64,000 bases of DNA. It comes from Limnohabitans sp. 63ED37-2. GTDB lineage: Bacteria; Pseudomonadota; Gammaproteobacteria; Burkholderiales; Burkholderiaceae_C. The notes under the pieces are model-generated. The model was not told the origin of the DNA. It ran no database searches and was given only the letters and a program-made list of their open reading frames with translations. Location: contig NZ_CP011774.1 in assembly GCF_001412535.1 (NCBI RefSeq), positions 2,971,501 through 3,035,500 of the forward strand. Direction: 5' to 3'. The position numbers were made by a program, and so were the translations under genes. Shown here piece by piece: positions 1-8,352 of this stretch. Numbering within the stretch: position 1 is the stretch's first letter; every line of letters starts with the position of its first letter.

Positions 1-462
1 GATCACCAGCACGTTGTCGAGACTCATGGCCTTGAACTTGGCAGCGAGCTGCTTGGTTTTTGGGGTCTCAACCTTGAAGGAATCCACCACAGCCAAACGG
101 CCTTCGCGGGCCAGCTGCGAGAAGATCGAAGCCATACCAGCGCGGTACATCTTCTTGTTGATCTTCTGGGTGAAGTTTTCGTCGGGCATGTTCGGGAAAA
201 TACGACCACCGCCACGCCACAGAGGCGAGGAAGTCATACCAGCACGTGCGCGACCTGTGCCTTTTTGTTTGAAAGGCTTCTTGGTGGAGTGGTGAACTTG
301 TTCACGGTCCTTTTGGGCGCGGGTGCCTTGACGGGCATTGGCCTGATAAGCCACCACGATCTGGTGAATCAGGGCTTCGTTGTATTCACGACCGAACACA
401 GTCTCGGGCGCATCCACTTTGGAAGCGGCTTGACCTTGGTCGTTCAGGAGTTCGAGCTGCAT
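1..462 (-). CDS. rplD: 50S ribosomal protein L4 (C-terminus beyond left edge)
   Basis: This encodes L4, a 23S rRNA-binding protein of the large subunit whose extended loop lines the exit tunnel. In E. coli L4 also represses its own S10 operon. The visible 154 codons begin MQLELLNDQG and include the conserved basic segment around GTGRARAG (residues about 70-77) and the loop region WRGGGRIFPN. The usual length is about 200 residues, so roughly the last quarter lies outside the window. The ATG shares one base with the rplC stop (TGATG), which indicates translational coupling. The identification follows from sequence and from the fixed rplC-rplD order. Confidence 0.97.
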   Translation of the reverse strand, partial: MQLELLNDQGQAASKVDAPETVFGREYNEALIHQIVVAYQANARQGTRAQKDREQVHHSTKKPFKQKGTGRARAGMTSSPLWRGGGRIFPNMPDENFTQKINKKMYRAGMASIFSQLAREGRLAVVDSFKVETPKTKQLAAKFKAMSLDNVLVI

Positions 463-1127
463 CAGTTCGCTCCTTTAACTTTAACGGCGGGACGCACGGT
501 CACGAAACCACCTTTGGAACCGGGAATGGCACCCTTGATCATCAACAGACCACGGGCTTCGTCAACGCGGATCACGGCGAGGTTCTGCGTAGTGCAAGTC
601 ACGTCACCGAGGTGGCCCGACATTTTCTTGCCAGGGAACACACGGCCAGGATCTTGCGCCATCGAAATCGAACCAGGCACGTTGTGCGAACGGCTGTTAC
701 CGTGCGATGCGCGCTGCGATTTGAAGTTGTGACGCTTGATCGTGCCGGTGAAGCCTTTACCGATGGAAGTGCCTTGCACGTCCACTTTCTGGCCCACAGC
801 AAACACAGCAGCCACGGGCACAGTGGCGCCAGCGGCGTACTGGGCAGCCGTGTCGGCGGTCACGCGGAATTCTTGAATGATTTCACCGGCTTCAACACCG
901 GCTTTGGCCAGGTGACCAGCGATAGGCTTGGTCACGCGCGATGCCTTGCGGGCACCGAATGTCACTTGCAAAGCGACATAGCCATCGTTCTCTTGGGTTT
1001 TGACCTGGGATACGCGGTTGTTGGACACATCCAGCACTGTGACAGGAACGGAATCCCCATCATCAGTGAACAGACGCATCATGCCCACCTTGCGACCCAG
1101 CAACCCGAGGGAGTTGCTCAGACTCAT
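462..1127 (-). CDS. rplC: 50S ribosomal protein L3
   Basis: L3 is an early-assembly protein of the large subunit that reaches towards the peptidyl-transferase centre. The protein is 221 residues and starts MSLSNSLGLLGRKVGMMR. It carries the typical L3 segment FKSQRASHGNSRSHNVPGS at about residues 140-158, which includes the glutamine-centred loop. The start at 1127 is chosen over an in-frame upstream codon because GGAG lies 8-9 bases before it and because the family begins there. It is the first gene of the S10 operon segment here. A strong promoter stands between it and rpsJ, so it need not depend on read-through from the str operon. Confidence 0.98.
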   Translation of the reverse strand: MSLSNSLGLLGRKVGMMRLFTDDGDSVPVTVLDVSNNRVSQVKTQENDGYVALQVTFGARKASRVTKPIAGHLAKAGVEAGEIIQEFRVTADTAAQYAAGATVPVAAVFAVGQKVDVQGTSIGKGFTGTIKRHNFKSQRASHGNSRSHNVPGSISMAQDPGRVFPGKKMSGHLGDVTCTTQNLAVIRVDEARGLLMIKGAIPGSKGGFVTVRPAVKVKGAN

Positions 1128-1202
1128 TGTTTTCTCCAAAACTTTCACCGAGGCCACTTCAATTGGCAGCCCCGTTTGGTGTGTGAAAGACTGTTAATAA
1201 AT

Positions 1203-1222
1203 CTCACCCCAAAAGAGGTGAG
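1203..1222 (-). other. Hairpin at the predicted 5' end of the rplC mRNA
   Basis: On the minus strand CTCACCTC and GGGGTGAG form an 8-bp stem (one G-U pair) around a TTTT loop. The predicted transcription start of the rplC promoter falls at the outer edge of this stem, so the messenger would begin with a hairpin. Hairpins at a 5' end commonly protect mRNA from RNase E/RppH-type decay; that role here is inference. Confidence 0.5.
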
Positions 1223-1228
1223 CCTGAA

Positions 1229-1257
1229 ATTATAGCCCGTCTCGCCATTTCTGGCAA
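1229..1257 (-). promoter_or_regulatory. Sigma70 promoter for rplC-rplD
   Basis: On the minus strand TTGCCA (1257-1252) is separated by exactly 17 bases from a perfect TATAAT (1234-1229). The transcription start is expected near 1222, about 95 bases upstream of the rplC ATG. The same -35 hexamer, TTGCCA, is used by the rpsL promoter at 6385-6414. Confidence 0.8.
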
Positions 1258-1310
1258 ATCGGGCCTTGTTTCAAGTTTTTTGGATGGCTTTGCAACCACC
1301 CCAAACCGCA

Positions 1311-1625
1311 TTACTGCAGCTTGATCTCGACGTCCACGCCAGCGGGCAGATCGAGTTTCATCAGGGCGTCCACAGTTTTGTCTGTGGGGTCCACGATGTC
1401 CATCAAACGCTGGTGCGTACGGATTTCCAACTGGTCACGGCTGGTCTTGTTGACGTGCGGCGAGCGCAGGATGTCAAAACGCTTCATGCGTGTTGGCAAA
1501 GGCACGGGGCCCTTGACAATCGCGCCGGTGCGCTTGGCGGTGTCAACGATCTCGGCAGCGGACTGGTCGATCAGTTTGTAGTCAAACGCCTTCAGGCGGA
1601 TGCGGATTTTTTGCTTGGATGACAT
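1311..1625 (-). CDS. rpsJ: 30S ribosomal protein S10
   Basis: S10 is a 30S head protein and, as NusE, a transcription antitermination factor. The product is 104 residues, the normal length, starting MSSKQKIRIRLKAFD. It contains the conserved GPVPLPTRMKRFDILRSPHV segment (about residues 37-56) and EIRTHQRLMDI. The start was set at the family start rather than 19 codons further upstream; TTGTGG/AAGGAATTG-like purines precede it. It is last in the str transcript after tuf, with a large perfect dyad between the two genes. Confidence 0.98.
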   Translation of the reverse strand: MSSKQKIRIRLKAFDYKLIDQSAAEIVDTAKRTGAIVKGPVPLPTRMKRFDILRSPHVNKTSRDQLEIRTHQRLMDIVDPTDKTVDALMKLDLPAGVDVEIKLQ

Positions 1626-1657
1626 GTCAATTCCTTGTGGTGATTTTCTGCTTGCTG

Positions 1658-1684
1658 CAGTGCAATGGCCAGGCCATTGCACTG
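1658..1684 (-). repeat. Perfect 13-bp inverted repeat between tuf and rpsJ
   Basis: The arms cagtgcaatggcc and ggccattgcactg are separated by a single base and lie in the 75-base tuf-rpsJ gap. The transcript would fold into a very stable stem of about 11-12 bp. No U-run follows on the coding strand, so this does not look like an ordinary intrinsic terminator. A processing site or partial attenuator that sets the tuf:rpsJ ratio is possible. Confidence 0.7.
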
Positions 1685-1700
1685 TCGCGCCACAAAAGAA

Positions 1701-2891
1701 TTAAGCGATGATCTTGGCAACCACGCCAGCGCCAACCGTGCGGCCGCCTTCGCGGATGGCGAAGCGCAAGCCTTCTTCCATCGCAATGGGGTTGATCAAC
1801 TTCACAGTGATCGACACGTTGTCACCAGGCATCACCATCTCTTTGCCTTCTGGCAACTCGATCGCGCCGGTCACGTCAGTCGTACGGAAGTAGAACTGGG
1901 GACGGTAGTTGTTGAAGAAAGGCGTGTGACGGCCACCTTCGTCTTTGGACAAGACATAGATCTCGCCCGTGAAGTGGGTGTGCGGCTTGATCGAGCCGGG
2001 CTTGCACAGCACTTGGCCGCGCTCGACGTCTTCGCGCTTGGTGCCGCGCAGCAAGATACCGACGTTGTCGCCAGCTTGACCTTGGTCCAGCAGCTTGCGG
2101 AACATCTCAACGCCTGTGCAAGTGGTCTTGACCGTGTCTTTGATACCCACGATTTCGATTTCTTCGCCGACTTTGACGATACCGCGCTCGATACGGCCGG
2201 TCACCACGGTGCCACGGCCAGAGATGGAGAACACGTCTTCCACGGGCATCAGGAATGCGCCGTCCACTGCGCGGTCAGGCGTAGGGATGTAAGTGTCCAA
2301 AGCTTCGGCCAGCTTCATGATGGCTTGCTCGCCCAGAGGACCCTTGTCGCCTTCCAGTGCCAGCTTGGCGGAACCTTGCACGATCGGTGTATCGTCGCCT
2401 GGGAAGTCGTACTTGGACAACAACTCGCGCACTTCCATCTCGACCAGTTCCAACAACTCAGCGTCGTCAACCATGTCGCACTTGTTCAGGAACACGATGA
2501 TGTAAGGCACGCCCACCTGGCGGGCCAACAGGATGTGTTCACGGGTCTGAGGCATAGGGCCGTCAGCAGCGGAGCAAACCAAAATCGCACCGTCCATCTG
2601 GGCAGCACCGGTGATCATGTTCTTCACATAGTCAGCGTGGCCAGGGCAGTCCACGTGTGCGTAGTGACGATTTTCTGTTTCGTACTCAACGTGCGCGGTG
2701 TTGATCGTGATACCACGGGCCTTCTCTTCGGGCGCCGCGTCGATCTGGTCGTACGCTTTGGCAGCACCGCCGAACTTGGCAGCCAACACGGTGGTGATGG
2801 CAGCAGTCAGGGTGGTTTTGCCGTGGTCAACGTGACCGATGGTGCCCACGTTCACGTGGGGTTTGGTCCGTTCGAATTTTTCCTTAGCCAT
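1701..2891 (-). CDS. tuf: Translation elongation factor Tu
   Basis: EF-Tu delivers aminoacyl-tRNA to the ribosome as a GTP complex. It is 396 residues, full length. The G-domain motifs are visible: GHVDHGKTT (P-loop, residues about 19-27), switch I with RGITI, DCPGH (about 81-85) and NKCDM (about 136-140). Domains II and III follow, ending GAGVVAKIIA. It sits downstream of fusA in the str operon with a gap of about 205 bases, long enough for a tuf-specific promoter, although I do not see a clear one. Many betaproteobacteria carry a second tuf copy elsewhere; this window cannot show that. Confidence 0.99.
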   Translation of the reverse strand: MAKEKFERTKPHVNVGTIGHVDHGKTTLTAAITTVLAAKFGGAAKAYDQIDAAPEEKARGITINTAHVEYETENRHYAHVDCPGHADYVKNMITGAAQMDGAILVCSAADGPMPQTREHILLARQVGVPYIIVFLNKCDMVDDAELLELVEMEVRELLSKYDFPGDDTPIVQGSAKLALEGDKGPLGEQAIMKLAEALDTYIPTPDRAVDGAFLMPVEDVFSISGRGTVVTGRIERGIVKVGEEIEIVGIKDTVKTTCTGVEMFRKLLDQGQAGDNVGILLRGTKREDVERGQVLCKPGSIKPHTHFTGEIYVLSKDEGGRHTPFFNNYRPQFYFRTTDVTGAIELPEGKEMVMPGDNVSITVKLINPIAMEEGLRFAIREGGRTVGAGVVAKIIA

Positions 2892-3096
2892 TTTTCAATC
2901 CTTAAAAAGAGCAATGCCCGTGTGTTGGTTTAATGTTTGCACCAGGTTGCTTGATCACTCCGCACGGGCACAGAGTGGCACTTGATCGCAGACAGTTTCT
3001 GAACTTTCAGATCTGACTATGGCTTGCTTTTCGCTTGCTTTTAGTCAGTGGTGCCCGAGCAAATTCGCAGGCGAATTGGGTCCGGCACACAGTCTT

Positions 3097-5199
3097 TTAT
3101 TTTGCGCGTGCAGCCACAATGGCTTCAGCGACGTTACGCGGAGCTTCCGAGTAGTGCTTGAATTCCATAGTGTAGGTGGCACGGCCTTGCGACATGGAGC
3201 GCAATGTGGTCGAGTAACCAAACATTTCGGACAAGGGCACTTCGGCCTTGATGGCTTTACCGCCACCGACCATGTCGTCCATACCCTGAACCATGCCACG
3301 GCGTGAGGACAGGTCGCCCATCACGTTACCGGCGTAGTCTTCTGGGGTCTCGACTTCCACAGCCATCATGGGCTCCAGAATCACGGGCTGGGCTTTGCGG
3401 CAACCTTCTTTGAAACCAAAGATGGCGGCCATCTTGAAGGCCATTTCGTTCGAGTCCACATCGTGGTACGAACCGAAGTGCAGGGTGACCTTGACGTCCA
3501 CAACGGGGTAGCCGGCCAACACGCCTTGGCCCAAAGCTTCGATCACGCCTTTTTCCACCGCAGGGATGTATTCGCGAGGAACCACACCGCCCTTGATGGC
3601 GTCCACGAATTCGAAGCCCTTGCCAGGTTCCTGAGGCTCAACCTTCAGAACCACGTGGCCGTATTGACCCTTACCACCGGACTGACGCACGAACTTGCCT
3701 TCGGCTTCGTCCACGGTCTTGCGGATGGTTTCGCGGTAAGCCACTTGAGGCTTGCCCACGTTGGCTTCCACACCGAATTCACGCTTCATGCGGTCGACAA
3801 TGATTTCCAGGTGCAATTCGCCCTGGCCACCGATGATGGTCTGGCCGGACTCTTCGTCGGTCTGCACGCGGAAAGATGGATCTTCTGCAGCCAGGCGCGA
3901 CAGGGCCATGCCCATCTTTTCCTGGTCGGCTTTGGACTTGGGCTCGACAGCCTGACGGATCACGGAGTCAGGGAACACCATGCGCTCGAGCGTGATCACG
4001 GAGTTTGGATCGCACAGGGTTTCGCCGGTGGTCACGTCTTTCAAGCCCACGCAAGCGGCGATGTCGCCCGCACGGATTTCGTCGACTTCTTCACGGTTGT
4101 TGGCGTGCATCTGCACGATTCGGCCGATGCGTTCTTTCTTGCCGCGCACCGCGTTGTACACGGTGTCGCCCTTTTTCAGGACGCCAGAGTAGACGCGCAC
4201 AAAGGTCAACTGGCCGACAAAGGGGTCGGTCATCAGCTTGAATGCCAAGGCGGCGAATTTTTCATCATCGTCGGCCTTGCGGGTGATTTCCTTTTCTTCT
4301 TCGTCAAAGCCCTTGATGGCTTTCACGTCGAGAGGCGAAGGCATCAGTTCGATGACTGCGTCCAGCATGCGCTGCACGCCCTTGTTCTTGAAGGCCGTAC
4401 CGCACAACATGGGCTGGATTTCGCCAGCGATGGTGCGCACACGCAGACCGTGTGTGATTTCTTCTTCGGACAAGTCGCCTTCTTCAAGGTACTTATTCAT
4501 CAGGTCTTCAGAGGCTTCGGCAGCCGCTTCCACCATCTTCTCGCGCCACTCTTTGGCGGTTTCGAGCAATTCGGCAGGGATCTCTTCGAAGGTGAACTTC
4601 ATGCCCTGGGAAGCTTCGTCCCAGATGATGGCCTTCATCTTGCGCAGGTCGACCACACCGGTGAAGTTTTCTTCGGCACCAATTGGAATCACAACGGGCA
4701 CGGGGTTGGCCTTCAGGCGCAACTTCATTTGCTCAACGACTTTGAAGAAGTTGGCACCGGTACGGTCCATCTTGTTCACAAAGGCCAAACGGGGCACTTT
4801 GTACTTGTTCGCCTGACGCCACACGGTTTCAGACTGAGGTTGCACACCGCCCACAGCGCAATAGACCATGCATGCGCCGTCCAACACGCGCATGGAACGC
4901 TCCACCTCGATGGTGAAGTCCACGTGGCCGGGGGTGTCAATGATGTTGATGCGGTGCTCGTCGAAAGAGCTGTCCATACCCTTCCAGAAGCAGGTGGTGG
5001 CAGCCGAGGTGATCGTGATGCCACGCTCTTGCTCTTGCTCCATCCAGTCCATGGTGGCAGCGCCGTCGTGCACTTCACCAATCTTGTGGTTCACGCCGGT
5101 ATAAAAAAGAATACGCTCTGTCGTTGTGGTTTTGCCAGCGTCGATGTGCGCCGAAATACCAATGTTGCGATAGCGCTCGATGGGGGTAGTGCGAGCCAT
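3097..5199 (-). CDS. fusA: Translation elongation factor G
   Basis: EF-G is the GTPase that drives ribosomal translocation and, with RRF, ribosome recycling. The product is 700 residues. The GTPase motifs AHIDAGKTTTTER (about 17-29), RGITI, DTPGHVDF (about 88-95) and NKMDR (about 142-146) are intact. Domain IV (GGVVPREYIPAVEKG) and the C-terminal domain with YSTTLRSMSQGRATY follow. AATCATTGGAGAAATAA gives a ribosome site just before the ATG. It lies between rpsG and tuf, the conserved str order. Confidence 0.99.
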   Translation of the reverse strand: MARTTPIERYRNIGISAHIDAGKTTTTERILFYTGVNHKIGEVHDGAATMDWMEQEQERGITITSAATTCFWKGMDSSFDEHRINIIDTPGHVDFTIEVERSMRVLDGACMVYCAVGGVQPQSETVWRQANKYKVPRLAFVNKMDRTGANFFKVVEQMKLRLKANPVPVVIPIGAEENFTGVVDLRKMKAIIWDEASQGMKFTFEEIPAELLETAKEWREKMVEAAAEASEDLMNKYLEEGDLSEEEITHGLRVRTIAGEIQPMLCGTAFKNKGVQRMLDAVIELMPSPLDVKAIKGFDEEEKEITRKADDDEKFAALAFKLMTDPFVGQLTFVRVYSGVLKKGDTVYNAVRGKKERIGRIVQMHANNREEVDEIRAGDIAACVGLKDVTTGETLCDPNSVITLERMVFPDSVIRQAVEPKSKADQEKMGMALSRLAAEDPSFRVQTDEESGQTIIGGQGELHLEIIVDRMKREFGVEANVGKPQVAYRETIRKTVDEAEGKFVRQSGGKGQYGHVVLKVEPQEPGKGFEFVDAIKGGVVPREYIPAVEKGVIEALGQGVLAGYPVVDVKVTLHFGSYHDVDSNEMAFKMAAIFGFKEGCRKAQPVILEPMMAVEVETPEDYAGNVMGDLSSRRGMVQGMDDMVGGGKAIKAEVPLSEMFGYSTTLRSMSQGRATYTMEFKHYSEAPRNVAEAIVAARAK

Positions 5200-5225
5200 T
5201 TATTTCTCCAATGATTAAGTACCAA

Positions 5226-5256
5226 AGCCCGCCACCCCAAATGGGGCCAGCGGGCT
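5226..5256 (-). other. Intercistronic hairpin between rpsG and fusA
   Basis: On the minus strand AGCCCGC (5256-5250) pairs with GCGGGCT (5232-5226), and an inner CCCC/GGGG stem closes an ATTT loop. It occupies most of the rpsG-fusA gap. Only two T residues follow, so full termination is unlikely; an mRNA processing or translational coupling element fits better. The role is inferred. Confidence 0.45.
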
Positions 5257-5298
5257 GGCTTCTGACAGTGTCGGGCTTCTGTGTGAAACCCGTGTGAA

Positions 5299-5769
5299 TC
5301 AGAAGCGGAAGTGCGAGAACGCCTTGTTGGCTTCGGCCATGCGGTGAACTTCGTCACGCTTTTTCATGGCACCGCCACGGCCTTCGTTGGCCTCGAGCAA
5401 TTCGTTGGCCAAACGCAGGGCCATCGACTTCTCACCGCGCTTGCGTGCGGCTTCTTTGATCCAGCGCATTGACAGGGCCAAGCGACGAACAGGGCGCACT
5501 TCAACAGGCACCTGGTAGTTCGCACCACCCACGCGGCGGGATTTGACTTCCACCATGGGTTTGACGTTGTTGATGGCGATGGAGAACAGTTCGACGGGAT
5601 CTTTGCCTGTTTTCTTTTCCATGGTTTCCAAGGCACCATAAATGATGCGCTCGGCCACAGCTTTTTTGCCGCCTTCCATGATCACGTTCATGAACTTGGA
5701 CAACTCGACATTGCCGAACTTGGGATCCGGCAGGATTTCACGTTTAGGGACTTCGCGACGACGTGGCAT
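5299..5769 (-). CDS. rpsG: 30S ribosomal protein S7
   Basis: S7 nucleates assembly of the 30S head and in E. coli feeds back on str operon translation. It is 156 residues, the standard length, starting MPRRREVPKREILPDPK and ending FSHFRF. Conserved segments include KSRRVGGANYQVPVEV (about 76-91) and RWIKEAARKRGEKSM. The ATG is preceded by TGAGGTGAAAT, a good ribosome site. It lies about 165 bases downstream of rpsL. Confidence 0.98.
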   Translation of the reverse strand: MPRRREVPKREILPDPKFGNVELSKFMNVIMEGGKKAVAERIIYGALETMEKKTGKDPVELFSIAINNVKPMVEVKSRRVGGANYQVPVEVRPVRRLALSMRWIKEAARKRGEKSMALRLANELLEANEGRGGAMKKRDEVHRMAEANKAFSHFRF

Positions 5770-5935
5770 ATTTCACCTCATATTTGCTTCAGTTGGCGTC
5801 TTTTCAGACACCGCGAGGGTTATTCAAAACCACTCACTTACTCGACCCACCTGGACAATTCCAAGCTTCGGGTCACTTCGCTGGATCACCGCGCCACGCG
5901 GGAAACAGCACCGAAAAATTTCAACCCGCGAGGGT

Positions 5936-6313
5936 TTACTTGGCCTTTGGCTTCTTCGCGCCGTACTTGGAGCGAGACTGCTTGCGGTCTTTCACGCCTT
6001 GCAGGTCCAAAGAACCGCGGACGATGTGGTAACGCACACCTGGCAAGTCTTTGACACGACCACCGCGCACCAGAACAACAGAGTGCTCCTGCAGGTTGTG
6101 GCCTTCACCGCCGATGTAGGAGATGACCTCAAAACCGTTGGTCAAGCGCACTTTGGCAACTTTACGCAGAGCGGAGTTAGGCTTTTTAGGCGTTGTGGTG
6201 TACACACGGGTGCAGACACCACGACGCTGTGGAGAGTTTTGCATCGCAGGGCTTTTGGACTTGATCGTTTCGACCTCGCGCCCCTGACGCACCAATTGAT
6301 TGATGGTTGGCAT
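5936..6313 (-). CDS. rpsL: 30S ribosomal protein S12
   Basis: S12 sits at the decoding centre and controls translational accuracy. It is 125 residues from [13 protein letters not shown]. The start at 6313 was preferred to an upstream in-frame codon because it matches the family start. The lysines that decide streptomycin response are wild-type: [11 protein letters not shown] at about residues 41-51 and [12 protein letters not shown] at about 84-95. No resistance substitution is therefore visible. It is the first gene of the str operon, with a clear promoter about 70-100 bases upstream. Confidence 0.98.
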
Positions 6314-6384
6314 TGTTTGTAACGTCCCTAAACGTTTAAAAAGACAAAAGAAACTTCTCCGCCCCAAAAGCGGAAAAGCTCGCC

Positions 6385-6414
6385 AGTATAACCGTCTGGC
6401 GGGCCATGTGGCAA
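6385..6414 (-). promoter_or_regulatory. Sigma70 promoter of the str operon
   Basis: On the minus strand TTGCCA (6414-6409) is followed after 18 bases by TATACT (6390-6385). The transcript would begin near 6378, leaving a leader of about 65 bases before rpsL. Confidence 0.7.
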
Positions 6415-6462
6415 GTTATCCACAATTTCGCGGCATGAAAGGGGATGTGGCGGGCTTTCGTC

Positions 6463-7635
6463 TCACTTGATCCACAGCCGCACAGCATCCCAGGCACGGC
6501 CCAGCACGCCGGATTGCTCCACCGGCTCCAGCACCAGCAAAGGCACCTCAAACAAGGCTTTGTCGCCCTGCATCACCTTCAGGCTCCCGACTGCCTGGCC
6601 TTTGGTGAACGGCGCCACCAAGGGGTCTGGGCGCACCACCTGGGTTTTGAGTTGCGCCGCGCTGCCTGCGGGAACCGCCACCACCAAAGGTCGCACCGAA
6701 CCGAGTTTGAGCACCGGCTGTTTGCCTTTCCACACAGGTGGCGTGACCACGGCCTGGTTGGCATCAAAAAGTTTCACTGCATCAAACGCCGAATAACCCC
6801 AGTTCAGCAACTTCTGGCTCTCGTTGGCCCGGGCATTTTCACTGTCGGCCCCCAACACCACACTCAGCAAGCGGCGCGTCCCCACATTGGGCAGCTCTCG
6901 CTTGGCCGAGGCCACCAGGCAGTAACCCGCAGCCTGGGTGTGGCCGGTTTTGAGCCCGTCCACACTGGCGTCGCGAAACAACAACAGGTTGCGGTTGGTG
7001 TCATTGGCCGCCGGAGTCCCTTCGTAGCGGTATTTTTTGATGGCGTAATAAGGCACGTAATCTGGGAAGTCGCGCATCAGGCGTGTGGCCAGCAGGGCCA
7101 AGTCACGGGCGGTGGTGGAGTGACCTGGAGCCGTCAAGCCTTCCGGATTTTTGTACTGTGTGTTGTGCATGCCCAAAAAGACCGCCTGGTCGTTCATCAG
7201 CTGCACAAAGCGCTCGACACTGCCCGCCACCCCTTCGGCCAAGGCCACGGTCGCGTCGTTGCCCGATTGGACAATCATGCCCTTGATCAAGTCCTCCACG
7301 GGCACCTTCATCTTGGGATCGATGAACATGCGCGATCCTGGCATCTTCCAGGCGCGCTCGGACACCGGCAAGGTCTGCTTGATGTCGATTTTGCGGTTTT
7401 TCAGGGCGTCAAAGACCAAATAGGCCGTCATCAGCTTGGTGAGCGAGGCCGGCTCTACCGCCATATCGGGGTCTTTGGCCGCGAGCACTTGGTTGGCCGT
7501 CACATCCATCAGCAAATAAGCTTTGGCTGCGATCTCCGGCGCTTGTGGCATCTGGGCCTGGGCACCCCAAAAGGTGGCGGAAAGGCAAGCTCCCAGCAAA
7601 AATTTCAAAAATGTGTTCATGCGCTTGTCTGTCAT
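6463..7635 (-). CDS. dacC: D-alanyl-D-alanine carboxypeptidase (PBP5/6 type)
   Basis: This is a low-molecular-weight penicillin-binding protein that trims the terminal D-alanine from peptidoglycan pentapeptides in the periplasm. The product is 390 residues with an N-terminal signal peptide (hydrophobic LKFLLGACLSATFWGAQA). The serine-peptidase motifs are present: SLTK (in EPASLTKLMTAY, about residue 64), SGN (about 124) and KTG (in LKTGHTQAAGYC, about 229). A PBP5-type C-terminal beta domain and a possible amphipathic anchor (AWDAVRLWIK) follow. Two starts, 7635 and 7620, are equally acceptable. It is a single gene downstream of the divergent rpsL promoter region. The dacC/dacA choice is arbitrary. 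Confidence 0.93.
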   Translation of the reverse strand: MTDKRMNTFLKFLLGACLSATFWGAQAQMPQAPEIAAKAYLLMDVTANQVLAAKDPDMAVEPASLTKLMTAYLVFDALKNRKIDIKQTLPVSERAWKMPGSRMFIDPKMKVPVEDLIKGMIVQSGNDATVALAEGVAGSVERFVQLMNDQAVFLGMHNTQYKNPEGLTAPGHSTTARDLALLATRLMRDFPDYVPYYAIKKYRYEGTPAANDTNRNLLLFRDASVDGLKTGHTQAAGYCLVASAKRELPNVGTRRLLSVVLGADSENARANESQKLLNWGYSAFDAVKLFDANQAVVTPPVWKGKQPVLKLGSVRPLVVAVPAGSAAQLKTQVVRPDPLVAPFTKGQAVGSLKVMQGDKALFEVPLLVLEPVEQSGVLGRAWDAVRLWIK

Positions 7636-7722
7636 GCGTGGATGGTTTGTCCATAACGCCCCGTTTCGGGTGGGGCACTGGGCGTATTGAACAAATAAGG
7701 CCCTGGGCTCCAGCTTGAGGGG

Positions 7723-8352
7723 TCAAGTCCTCAAGTGGCGCACCACCAAGGATTTGAGCAGAGGCAATTGTCCGTGAAAGAAGTGCTCACACCCCGGAAT
7801 CACGGTGATGGGCAAGGATTGAGGGCGTGCCCAGTCCATCACGCTGGCCAGCGGCACCGTATCGTCCTGCTCACCATGCAACACCAAGCAGCGCTCGTGC
7901 AACTCGGGAGCCACCGGAGCCACCTCAAAACGCGATGCGGCCGTGCCCACCAACACCAGTTGGTGCGGTGGCCGTTCATGACCCAAGGCCTGTACCACTT
8001 GGCTGGTGACAAAAGCGCCAAACGAAAACCCAGCCAGCGCCAGCGGCCCTGTGGGTGCCACCTGGGTGATGACCTGCTGCATGTCGATGGCTTCGCCGCG
8101 GCCTTCGTCGTAAGTGCCTTCGCTCGCACCCACACCCCTGAAATTGAAGCGCACGGCTCGCCAGCCGCTTTGCACAAAAGCACGCGCCAAGGTTTGCACC
8201 ACTTTGTTTTGCATGGTGCCGCCAAACAAAGGGTGAGGGTGGGCAATCACGGCCGTGCCTTGCGCTGCGCCATCGATGGGCTCGTCCAGCAAGGCCTCAA
8301 TCTCCCCAGCTTGGCCTTGCAAGTTGAGCGTGCGGGTCGTGGGGTTCATCAA
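7723..8352 (-). CDS. Alpha/beta hydrolase, COG2945-like
   Basis: This is a small serine hydrolase of 209 residues with no signal peptide. HPHPLFGGTMQNKV (about 38-51) gives the oxyanion-side loop, RFNFRGVGASEG (about 68-79) is typical of this family, and GFSFG (about 109-113) is the nucleophile elbow. A late DDTVP supplies the acid and CEHFFHG the histidine, so the Ser-Asp-His triad is complete. The start overlaps the stop of the ferredoxin gene by four bases, so the two are coupled. The substrate is unknown. Confidence 0.85.
   Translation of the reverse strand: MMNPTTRTLNLQGQAGEIEALLDEPIDGAAQGTAVIAHPHPLFGGTMQNKVVQTLARAFVQSGWRAVRFNFRGVGASEGTYDEGRGEAIDMQQVITQVAPTGPLALAGFSFGAFVTSQVVQALGHERPPHQLVLVGTAASRFEVAPVAPELHERCLVLHGEQDDTVPLASVMDWARPQSLPITVIPGCEHFFHGQLPLLKSLVVRHLRT

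Noticed and set aside
1235..1260. GCCCG...CGGGC stem as a terminator for rpsJ
   Set aside because: The stem is only 5 bp with a 20-base loop, there is no T-run, and the sequence is explained as the -35/-10 spacer of the rplC promoter.
2892..3096. Possible tRNA gene in the fusA-tuf gap
   Set aside because: No cloverleaf with a T-loop GTTCRANYC and a matching acceptor stem could be built on either strand.
3463..5214. A 583-codon open frame on the plus strand opposite fusA
   Set aside because: It is antisense to a complete, highly conserved EF-G gene. Its protein is His/Val/Leu-rich low-complexity sequence with no domain, as expected from codon bias.
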